From assembly GCA_014523515.1 (NCBI GenBank), contig JAATVJ010000093.1, forward strand, positions 1 through 7,596: a stretch of DNA of 7,596 nt. The letters run 5' to 3'. A model generated the notes under the pieces. That model had not been told where the DNA came from. It worked only from the letters and a program-made list of their open reading frames with translations, and searched no databases. Positions 1-5,016 of the stretch are shown here, in pieces. Every line of letters starts with the position of its first letter. Position 1 is the stretch's first letter. Source of the DNA: Nitrososphaerales archaeon TH1177. GTDB taxonomy: Archaea; Thermoproteota; Nitrososphaeria; Nitrososphaerales; Nitrososphaeraceae. Both the position numbers and the translations under genes were made by a program.

Positions 1-184
1 TTTGGAGGGCTCCTTCTACTTCCTCTCTTACGATTTTCCTAATATCTTGCCGTAGTAATGCTATTGATCTTGGGATTGTTTTAAGTTCCTCTTCATAATC
101 AGGTAAAAACGAATTATTTATTAATTTGTTATCTGTATTATTATTACTCTCGGGGTCGAGATATTTTTTTTCTTTTTTATTCAA
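1..184 (-). CDS. Hypothetical hydrophilic protein, N-terminal part (runs off left edge)
   Basis: The minus strand is open from a TTG codon at 184-182 to the window edge, giving 61 codons with no stop. The TTG follows the TAA stop of the upstream gene with no intervening base and is in the same frame, so the next gene starts directly where the last one ends. The visible protein has a Lys/Asn/Asp-rich, probably disordered first third, then a charged, probably helical segment (PDYEEELKTIPRSIALLRQ, about residues 28-46) followed by a basic-acidic helix (DIRKIVREEVEGALQ). I do not recognise the family. It could be the last visible member of a three-gene cluster headed by the RHH gene. Alternatively the real start is another codon, or it is joined to the upstream frame by read-through of the single TAA. 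Confidence 0.5.
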   Translation of the reverse strand, partial: MNKKEKKYLDPESNNNTDNKLINNSFLPDYEEELKTIPRSIALLRQDIRKIVREEVEGALQ

Positions 185-439
185 TTACAAATCATCACCA
201 AGTAAAATCTTAAGTTTCCAATCTGATATCCCATTTAAATGAGATAATCGGTTACCCATTATTTTCAAAATATCTCTAGTAGAAAATAGCGTTCCATTCA
301 TCAATTTTAGCAATTTGAAGATTTTTTTTGCTGATTTTTGAGCATCTTTAAATGCGGTTTGTCCTTGATGCCAACAATAATCAATAGTTTTAAATTCTTT
401 ATCTATCTGGAAAAAAAGTAGAAGTCGTTGTTGGCTCAA
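185..439 (-). CDS. Small protein of unknown function, second gene of RHH cluster
   Basis: This encodes 84 residues from a TTG start at 439-437 that overlaps the TGA stop of the preceding RHH gene (438-436) in a TTGA arrangement, typical of translationally coupled genes. The protein is basic and helical-looking: an LLLFFQIDKEFK segment at about 6-17, an Ala/Lys-rich helix at about 28-46 (FKDAQKSAKKIFKLLKLMNG), and a C-terminal segment with RDILKIMGNRLSHLNG at about 55-70. I recognise no catalytic motif and no family. Because it follows a small RHH protein directly, a toxin or partner role is conceivable, but that is inference from position only. The frame is also open upstream of the TTG for about a dozen sensible-looking codons (KRFRVPKNNK) with no conventional start, so a non-canonical start or a frameshift from the RHH frame at the A-run near 450 is an alternative. 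Confidence 0.6.
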   Translation of the reverse strand: MSQQRLLLFFQIDKEFKTIDYCWHQGQTAFKDAQKSAKKIFKLLKLMNGTLFSTRDILKIMGNRLSHLNGISDWKLKILLGDDL

Positions 440-585
440 TTTGTTATTTTTTGGTACTCTAAACCTTTTTGATTATGAATAAGTTTTTTTATGACAGTAT
501 CAAAAGAATCCTTTAAGTCTCCTTGTCTTGCTAATAAATCATGGGTCTCTGCTGAAATTCTAATTGTTTTATATAAATTAGACAT
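436..585 (-). CDS. Ribbon-helix-helix (Arc/CopG/VapB-like) DNA-binding protein
   Basis: A 49-residue protein starts at ATG 585-583 and stops at TGA 438-436. The layout is that of the minimal RHH fold: a short N-terminal beta-strand with alternating basic and hydrophobic residues (YKTIRIS, residues 5-11), a first helix (AETHDLLARQG, 12-22), and a second helix starting with the DSFDTVIKKLIHNQ signature (26-39). RHH proteins dimerise, insert the paired strand into the DNA major groove and usually repress their own promoter; many are antitoxins or plasmid copy-control repressors. Known family members are about 45-80 aa, so this length is normal. It heads a leftward cluster and lies about 35 bp from a symmetrical operator, which makes autoregulation likely. 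A candidate TATA box about 28 nt upstream of the ATG implies a nearly leaderless mRNA. The assignment to the RHH fold is firm; the antitoxin role is inference. Confidence 0.8.
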   Translation of the reverse strand: MSNLYKTIRISAETHDLLARQGDLKDSFDTVIKKLIHNQKGLEYQKITN

Positions 586-606
586 TTAATAATTTATAGA
601 CAAAGC

Positions 607-618
607 ATAAATATAAGG
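607..618. promoter_or_regulatory. Shared TATA box of divergent RHH and winged-helix genes
   Basis: The plus strand reads CATAAATATAAG, and the minus strand reads CTTATATTTATG. Both match the loose archaeal TATA consensus. The centre, at about 612-613, is 28 nt from the RHH start codon (585) on the minus strand and 28 nt from a GTG (640) or 37 nt from an ATG (649) on the plus strand, the distances expected for leaderless or very short-leader transcripts. One box or two overlapping boxes could drive both directions; this is not decidable by eye. Confidence 0.5.
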
Positions 619-648
619 GTGCAGTACGTATTGCACTGAGTGCAATAC
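619..648. promoter_or_regulatory. Operator of three 9-bp half-sites between divergent regulators
   Basis: The segment contains GTGCAGTAC (619-627), GTATTGCAC (628-636) and GTGCAATAC (640-648). The second and third are perfect inverted repeats with a 3-bp TGA spacer. The first and second form an 8-of-9 inverted pair that abuts with no spacer. The array starts right at the edge of the shared TATA box and covers the expected transcription start of the plus-strand gene, so a bound protein should block the winged-helix gene, while lying upstream of the promoter elements for the RHH gene. The likeliest ligands are the 49-aa RHH protein or the winged-helix protein. RHH repressors such as CopG are known to use TGCA-type half-sites (from memory), which fits. 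Confidence 0.65.
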
Positions 649-1605
649 ATGAAAAATACAAAATTGAAAAGACATAAGCAATCCCAAGAAAAGAGAAATA
701 GAGAAAAAGTATTATATGCTCTTAAGGAACTTAAAGAGGCAACTCCATCTAAAATATTAGAATATATAGATAAACAATCTGAGAAGGATGCTAAAAGTTA
801 TTTTGAAAAAAATAATAATATAACATGTACTTTAGAACAACTACAAAAAAAGAAAAAAGAATTTTCAATGGTAATAAGAACAGTAAAGAGCATATTAGAA
901 AAACTAACTAATGAGAATTTAGTTATTCATAAGAAAGGTGGAATTTATTCCCTTAATGAATCTATTAGCAACTTTTTATTATTTCCAAATCCTTTTGGAG
1001 AATCTATGGTATATTCAATAGGAAATTTTTTTCCAACAACTATTGAAAAAAGTTTAGAAGAATTTGTAAATAGATATGGATTATTTATGATTTTTGCTTT
1101 TATTCAACTATTGTCATTTAAAAATTCAAATGAGAATGAAAATGAAAGCATTTCTTATCATTATACCGATTATAATATAGATAATTGGTTAAAAGATGCA
1201 ATTCCGTTGAAATTAATGTATGATTTATTTAGAACATTATATTTTAATGACAAAGAAAATACAAAAACTACTATTATTAATTTAAAAATATTAAATGGAT
1301 TAAACAAAATAATTGAAATAAAATACCCTTTGTTTTATAAGGAATTTAACGATAAATTAAAGGAACACAAAGAATTAACACAAATAATTGAACACAATAC
1401 GAAAGAGTATAATAAAGCAATCAATGAAATGGATGAATTCTTTGATAAAGCGGAAAGAGAAAATATAGTCTTGAATGAATATAAGAACACATCACATACA
1501 TTACCAACTACATTTGGCGATCGAGCATACGCAAGAGTAGTACCCAAAGATTGGGAGGAACAATTATCACATTTAGCAAAAGAATCGGATGATAAGGAGA
1601 AATAA
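649..1605 (+). CDS. Winged-helix-like putative transcriptional regulator of a mobile element
   Basis: This encodes 318 residues from ATG 649; a GTG at 640 would add three residues but sits inside the operator. The N-terminal 20 residues are strongly basic (KLKRHKQSQEKRNREK). Residues about 18-103 look like a winged helix-turn-helix: a helix VLYALKELKEA, a second helix around TPSKILEYI, a charged insertion at 43-71, a recognition-helix candidate SMVIRTVKSILEKLTNENLV (73-92), and a beta-hairpin wing IHKKGGIYSLNE (93-104). The middle part (about 120-160) is more hydrophobic, with a GLFMIFAFIQLLSF stretch at 144-157 too short to be a convincing membrane span. Residues 225-275 are a Lys/Glu-rich helix that may form a coiled coil, and the tail is charged. 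I do not recognise a named family. Divergent placement from the RHH gene across a shared operator suggests mutual regulation in an integrated element. Function beyond DNA binding is unknown. Confidence 0.75.
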   Translation: MKNTKLKRHKQSQEKRNREKVLYALKELKEATPSKILEYIDKQSEKDAKSYFEKNNNITCTLEQLQKKKKEFSMVIRTVKSILEKLTNENLVIHKKGGIYSLNESISNFLLFPNPFGESMVYSIGNFFPTTIEKSLEEFVNRYGLFMIFAFIQLLSFKNSNENENESISYHYTDYNIDNWLKDAIPLKLMYDLFRTLYFNDKENTKTTIINLKILNGLNKIIEIKYPLFYKEFNDKLKEHKELTQIIEHNTKEYNKAINEMDEFFDKAERENIVLNEYKNTSHTLPTTFGDRAYARVVPKDWEEQLSHLAKESDDKEK

Positions 1606-1708
1606 CAGCAGTTTAGGTAATGCTTCTCTAAATCAAATAGACACAAAAATATATATTATCAATAGATCTTTAGCAAATTTACTTTTTCTTATTATTGCTA
1701 CTGCTGTT
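1604..1708. repeat. Inverted repeat flanking the convergent intergenic region
   Basis: AACAGCAGT (1604-1612), overlapping the stop of the winged-helix gene, is perfectly complementary to ACTGCTGTT (1700-1708). The 87-bp interior is AT-rich and holds a T-rich run (CTTTTTCTT, 1682-1690) that could terminate the rightward transcript. The intergenic segment carries no gene that I can support. The arms are short and far apart, so a long-range stem or a chance match are both possible. Confidence 0.35.
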
Positions 1709-1724
1709 GATTAAATAAAATCTG

Positions 1725-3188
1725 TCACAGATCTGGATCATTCTGTTTTAGATCTCCTACAATGACATTTTTAATTGCTTCTTCATCCTCTTTTGTTATA
1801 AATCCCTTTTTGGCATACATCTCTTGTCTTTTTTGATCGACTTCATCCAATTTTTGAGCGAATATCTGTGTCTCAAATAGACGAGATTCTATTTTTTTAA
1901 AATGATCCTTAATCTCTTTGTCTTTTTCCACTTTCTCATTTTGTTTAGCAATAAAGTCATTTTTCATTATGTCTACTGTATCTAATACTGTTCTCATTGC
2001 TTCTCTCATCTTAGCAATCTCCTCATCTTTTTCCTTAATTTTTTTATCAATTATATATTTTTGATAATCGTCTTGTTCCTTTAACTCTTGAACCTGTTTA
2101 GACAATCTATTAGATTTATCGATAGTCAAATCATTAATTGCTGCTAGATATCCTTTACATTCTTTTGTACCTTCCAATAAAGTCTTAATATCTGGCTTCA
2201 TGTAATGGCTTCTAACTCCTGGCAGTTTATGACCTAACATTAGTTCAATAAAATCTGGATATACACCTGCTTTTGTACATTCAGTATTCATAAATTTTCT
2301 AAAGCCATGAGTAAGCATTGTAGGGTTTCTACCCTCTTTTCTATTATTTTCATGGTCAAAAGGTAATTTTTTTCTTAAGGTGCTATATTTTGTTAATACA
2401 TCATTTATCATATTTCTAATACTTCTTGGAGTTAAATGCCTAGGATTATTTATCTTGAGTTTATCATTTGTATTGAATTGTTCTCTTATCAATGGAGAAC
2501 TACCTTTCAATTGTTCGCCTTGATTTTTTCTGTAAGATAGATAGGAATCTATTAATGTACTACATTCTGGAGTACAAAAAGTCTTGTAACTATGTTTCTT
2601 GCTTTTACGATATGCTGTTATTTGGTATAACTGATATTTTTCAATCTTTTCCAAATCTCTTATTTTTAAGATATTAACTGCTCCATTTCTTAATCCAGAT
2701 GAGGACATGAGAGAAATTACTAGTTTTACTCGAATGTCTTGAGCAGCATTAAACATTATTTGAATCTCTTCCTTGGTATAAGGTCGATCTTCTCGTTCTT
2801 CTTCTTGTTCTATTCCATAACTATCATTATCATCAGTATCATCATTTCCTAGATACATATTAATTAAATTCCATTTGAATGGATAATCGGTATTTACAAC
2901 ATAAAACTTCTTTACAACAGATAAATATAAAACTGCAGCAGCATATGATATCTTCTTTTGGTTTCTGAGATATACTAAATATGCTTTGATATCGGATTCA
3001 ATAATTTGTTGAGATTTGTTTTCTGCAACAAGTTCTCTTAATGTTGTAACTCCTAAAAATTTCATGTAGTATTTTAAAATTGATAGACTATTTTTTCTAG
3101 TAACCTCAGTTTTATACGAATAAATAAAATTATTATAATATTTTTTATTTTCTAATTCTTGAGAATCATTTAGAACTTGCATCTCCAT
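1725..3188 (-). CDS. Tyrosine recombinase / integrase with C-terminal coiled coil
   Basis: A 487-aa site-specific recombinase of the phage-integrase family. Residues about 15-115 form the helical SAM-like core-binding domain. After an acidic linker (about 113-134, Asp/Glu-rich) the catalytic domain spans about 135-340. The active-site set is complete: Arg167 in SSSGLRNGA, a beta-hairpin Lys among residues 195-198 (YRKSKKHSY), His294 and Arg297 in THGFRKF, His320 in LGHK, and the nucleophile Tyr329 in SHYMKPD, nine residues after His320 as usual. From about 355 to 460 the chain is a Lys/Glu-rich heptad-like region (repeated KEQDDYQKY, KIKEKDEEIAKM, EKDKEIKDHF), a predicted coiled coil absent from minimal integrases. 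Start is ATG 3188, with a second in-frame ATG two codons later. It should cut and rejoin DNA at att sites to insert or excise the element; its start codon faces the probable element junction. It is intact and probably functional. Confidence 0.93.
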   Translation of the reverse strand: MEMQVLNDSQELENKKYYNNFIYSYKTEVTRKNSLSILKYYMKFLGVTTLRELVAENKSQQIIESDIKAYLVYLRNQKKISYAAAVLYLSVVKKFYVVNTDYPFKWNLINMYLGNDDTDDNDSYGIEQEEEREDRPYTKEEIQIMFNAAQDIRVKLVISLMSSSGLRNGAVNILKIRDLEKIEKYQLYQITAYRKSKKHSYKTFCTPECSTLIDSYLSYRKNQGEQLKGSSPLIREQFNTNDKLKINNPRHLTPRSIRNMINDVLTKYSTLRKKLPFDHENNRKEGRNPTMLTHGFRKFMNTECTKAGVYPDFIELMLGHKLPGVRSHYMKPDIKTLLEGTKECKGYLAAINDLTIDKSNRLSKQVQELKEQDDYQKYIIDKKIKEKDEEIAKMREAMRTVLDTVDIMKNDFIAKQNEKVEKDKEIKDHFKKIESRLFETQIFAQKLDEVDQKRQEMYAKKGFITKEDEEAIKNVIVGDLKQNDPDL

Positions 3189-3202
3189 CTATATCTCTTG
3201 TT

Positions 3203-3232
3203 CGATAAATATTTCAAAGTAGTATATATGGT
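3203..3232 (-). promoter_or_regulatory. Candidate integrase promoter
   Basis: Read on the minus strand, two AT-rich boxes precede the integrase start: CATATATAC (around 3226), which would place the mRNA start near 3200 with a short leader, and GAAATATTTATC (around 3210), which would give a leaderless start at one of the two ATG codons (3188 or 3182). If the element junction lies at about 3190-3250, this promoter could be formed or broken by integration. Confidence 0.35.
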
Positions 3233-3456
3233 ATTTTATATTTCCTTATAAGGTAGTAAAAGGCAAAGGCTCAGTAACTATAGTAGAAGATCCAACTATA
3301 TCGGTTTCAGAAGGGGAGAAAATAAGTATGAAATATCTCGGTACACTAGATCATCCAATAGCAAAAATGATAACAGAGCATTCAAAGAATGGAGAAAATG
3401 TACTTATTGAAATCAGTCCAAAATTCTTTTCTACATGGGATTATGGTAAAGAGTAG
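3223..3456 (+). pseudogene. C-terminal fragment resembling a PPOX-type (pyridoxamine 5'-phosphate oxidase-like) flavin protein
   Basis: The frame is open from 3223 to a TAG at 3454-3456 but has no plausible start before ATG 3328. From 3250 the translation is clearly protein-like (KVVKGKGSVTIVEDPTIS, then ISMKYLGTLDHPIAKM, ending with ISPKFFSTWDYGKE). The order, a strand with V-x-GKG followed by an acidic 'VEDP' turn, a helix with a K/R-YLG motif, and a final strand ending in STWDYGK, matches the C-terminal part of small PPOX-like FMN/F420-binding proteins as I know them. Those are about 130-160 aa, so about half (the flavin-binding N-terminal barrel) is missing. The break falls about 35-60 bp from the integrase start. 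The simplest reading is that the gene was split by insertion of the element to the left, or truncated by a related deletion. Family assignment is moderate; the truncation itself is clear. Confidence 0.55.
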
Positions 3457-3480
3457 GACATGACTCCAAAGTAAGTTTGC

Positions 3481-3524
3481 TATTTCCATTTTTCCTTTCT
3501 TTCTCTCCACATTTTACTTTATTC
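3481..3524 (+). terminator. T/C-rich tract, probable archaeal terminator
   Basis: Downstream of the broken flavin-protein gene the plus strand is almost entirely pyrimidine over about 30 bp with several T-runs (including TTTTT at 3489-3493). Archaeal terminators are typically U-rich tracts without a strong hairpin, which fits here. Confidence 0.4.
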
Positions 3525-3773
3525 TATAAAATTTGTGAGCCTACTCTGTTATTTTTCATTCTGATCATTAAAAGGTACGTGATAGTTAGTAATTTATGAC
3601 TGTTGTTCTGGTTATATTTTGGTAATACCTAAAAGGATTGTAAATATAACAACAACTTTTAATATTATATTACCAAACTTTATCATAATGAGATTTAAAT
3701 CACATGATGAATTTACGAATAGGTCAATAAGTTACAAAAAAATGGAAATAAGATTTTATCTTATTTGCATGTA
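3525..3773. other. Gene-free intergenic stretch with hairpin-forming sequence
   Basis: I find no supportable gene here. The segment contains overlapping inverted repeats: GTTATATTT (3611-3619) with AAATATAAC (3642-3650), extended after a 3-nt bulge by GTTGTT (3602-3607) with AACAAC (3651-3656); and TTTGGTAATA (3618-3627) with TATTACCAAA (3668-3677). The two stems share bases and would be mutually exclusive in RNA. AT-rich composition makes chance pairing fairly likely, so I do not call an ncRNA. Confidence 0.35.
3746..3766. promoter_or_regulatory. Dyad operator candidate upstream of alpha/beta hydrolase promoter
   Basis: AAATAAGAT (3746-3754) and ATCTTATTT (3758-3766) are perfect 9-bp inverted arms around a TTT spacer. 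The dyad ends 7-8 bp upstream of the candidate TATA box of the hydrolase gene, overlapping or abutting the BRE position, where archaeal activators and some repressors bind. The geometry, 9-3-9, is the same as in the operator at 628-648, although the sequence differs. Confidence 0.45.
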
Positions 3774-3795
3774 TTTATATTTATAATTTATAAAG
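3774..3795 (+). promoter_or_regulatory. TATA box for alpha/beta hydrolase gene
   Basis: The strand reads TTTATATTTATAATTTATAA, a run of overlapping TATA-like octamers. The last (TTTATAAA, centre about 3790) is 28-29 nt upstream of ATG 3819, predicting a leaderless mRNA starting at or beside the start codon. Confidence 0.5.
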
Positions 3796-3818
3796 ATCAG
3801 TAATTAATATTAAGTTTG

Positions 3819-4868
3819 ATGATTAAGATATTTTATAAATTCATCTATGCAAAATTTAATATTAAGCTAAATAATTTAGATCATTTAACTTTTTTTTTAC
3901 TAAATATTCTAATTCTTACTTCTCTTTTAGCTATGAATAATGAGAAGCTATTTGATAAAAATATTGTTTTTGCTTATTCTGAAATTACATCTAGAGATGT
4001 CTACAACAACAATGAAAATTATGATGTAAATGTATCAGATATTCCTGCAAAAAAAATAACTCTTGGAGATATAGATATTGCATATAAAATTTTTGGCAAA
4101 GGAGAATCTCCTCTCGTACTCATAAGTGGTAGTGCTAATGTTATGGACGCTTGGCCAACATCTTTTTTAAATGAATTAGCTTTAACTCACAAGGTAATTA
4201 TTTTTGATAATCGTGGTGTTGGAAACACTACTATAGGTACTCAACCATTTACAGTTCAACAGTTTGCAAATGATACTGCTAAATTGCTAGCTGCTTTAAA
4301 AATACAAAGAGCAGACGTTTTAGGATTTTCCATGGGTTCTTTTGTAGCTCAACAATTTACTCTTAACCATCCAGAAAAGGTAAATAAACTTGTACTTTAT
4401 GGTTCCTCCTGTGGTGGCAAGGATGCCATACCTCAAAGTCCTGAAATCGTAAAAACTATTTCTGACATTGTTAATAATCGTACAACTGATGAAAAAATGA
4501 TTCTTTCTCTTACATTTCCCTTAGAATGGATTGAAACAAATCCCAATTATCAAGATAATATTCCCAAATCAAAAGAGATTGTAACTCTTAGTATTGTAAA
4601 AAAACAATTTGAAGCAGTAGAAGATTGGGTAGCAACAAATTGGAATGGAACTTGTGCTAATCTTCAAAAAATAAAGAATCCCACTTTGGTGATATCTGGT
4701 TTGAATGATGCCGTTATTCCATCAGAAAACTCTTTAATTATTGCAGAAAAAATAAAAAGATCATGGTTAGTCCAAATTAATGGAGCAGGACATGGGTTAA
4801 TGTATCAATATCCAGAACAATTTGGTGGAATAGTAAAAACTTTCTTTGAAAATACCAAATTTAATTAA
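3819..4868 (+). CDS. Secreted or membrane-anchored alpha/beta hydrolase
   Basis: This encodes 349 residues from ATG 3819; a TTG directly before it (3816) would add one residue, and the ATG is preferred because of the TATA distance. Residues about 22-40 (HLTFFLLNILILTSLLAM) form a single hydrophobic segment preceded by a basic N-terminus, so it is exported or anchored with the enzyme outside. After an Asn-rich linker, the alpha/beta-hydrolase fold starts around 80: strand and oxyanion region VLISGSANVMDAW (100-112), FDNRGVG turn (129-135), nucleophile Ser171 in the elbow GFSMGS, acid Asp297 in ISGLNDAVIP, and His325 in GAGHGLMYQ. The triad is complete and the cap domain occupies about 200-270. 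It would hydrolyse an ester, amide or similar bond; the substrate cannot be read from sequence. It stands alone between intergenic regions, with a dyad and a strong TATA box upstream, so it is probably separately regulated. Bacterial-type homologues are common, so ancient transfer is possible. Confidence 0.9.
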   Translation: MIKIFYKFIYAKFNIKLNNLDHLTFFLLNILILTSLLAMNNEKLFDKNIVFAYSEITSRDVYNNNENYDVNVSDIPAKKITLGDIDIAYKIFGKGESPLVLISGSANVMDAWPTSFLNELALTHKVIIFDNRGVGNTTIGTQPFTVQQFANDTAKLLAALKIQRADVLGFSMGSFVAQQFTLNHPEKVNKLVLYGSSCGGKDAIPQSPEIVKTISDIVNNRTTDEKMILSLTFPLEWIETNPNYQDNIPKSKEIVTLSIVKKQFEAVEDWVATNWNGTCANLQKIKNPTLVISGLNDAVIPSENSLIIAEKIKRSWLVQINGAGHGLMYQYPEQFGGIVKTFFENTKFN

Positions 4869-4904
4869 GAATTAATTTCTATACTTTTATTTAAGCAGTC
4901 ACAT

Positions 4905-4915
4905 TATTTATAAAA
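4905..4915 (+). promoter_or_regulatory. Candidate TATA box upstream of the integrase remnant
   Basis: TATTTATAAAA has its centre at about 4911, predicting transcription from about 4937. That would put the 21-codon ORF at 4951 first on the transcript and the integrase remnant (ATG 4998) about 60 nt downstream, longer than the leaders predicted elsewhere in this window. Confidence 0.35.
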
Positions 4916-4950
4916 AGTCAAAGTTTAAATTTGTAACAGATCCCAACTAC

Positions 4951-5016
4951 ATGTCATACTCGAAACCCTCTGAGCCCGTATTGACAACGACGCTTAAATG
5001 CAGCCCATGCATATAG
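4951..5016 (+). other. GC-rich block with 21-codon ORF before the integrase remnant
   Basis: A 66-bp stretch has 31 G or C bases (47%), clearly richer than the surrounding DNA. It is exactly spanned by an ATG-to-TAG ORF of 21 codons (beginning MSYSKPSEP, ending KCSPCI) that overlaps the first 19 bases of the integrase remnant in another frame. It also holds a small dyad, ATGCA (4998-5002) and TGCAT (5008-5012), over the remnant's start codon. I do not recognise the peptide. The block may be a leader ORF, a leftover attachment or recombination region of the old integrase, or a remnant of another gene. Confidence 0.35.

Noticed and set aside
1335..1646. Minus-strand open frame of about 100 codons opposite the winged-helix gene
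   Set aside because: It is antisense to a better supported gene, Ser/Cys/Leu-rich in the way complementary frames of AT-rich genes are, and has no recognisable domain.
1720..1732. Palindrome ATCTGT-C-ACAGAT at the integrase stop codon
   Set aside because: The arms are only 6 bp and lie in a coding end; a chance match is likely and no second copy was seen.
2492..2677. Plus-strand open frame inside the integrase gene
   Set aside because: It lies wholly within the catalytic-domain coding region on the other strand and shows no motif.
3621..3629. Short palindrome GGTA-A-TACC
   Set aside because: Too short to be meaningful alone; it is part of the larger repeat cluster already described.
4921..5016. 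Possible tRNA or tRNA fragment in the GC-rich block as an integration target
   Set aside because: I could not form a T-arm, anticodon arm or acceptor stem from either strand; the only resemblance was a short GGGTTTCGAG string on the minus strand.
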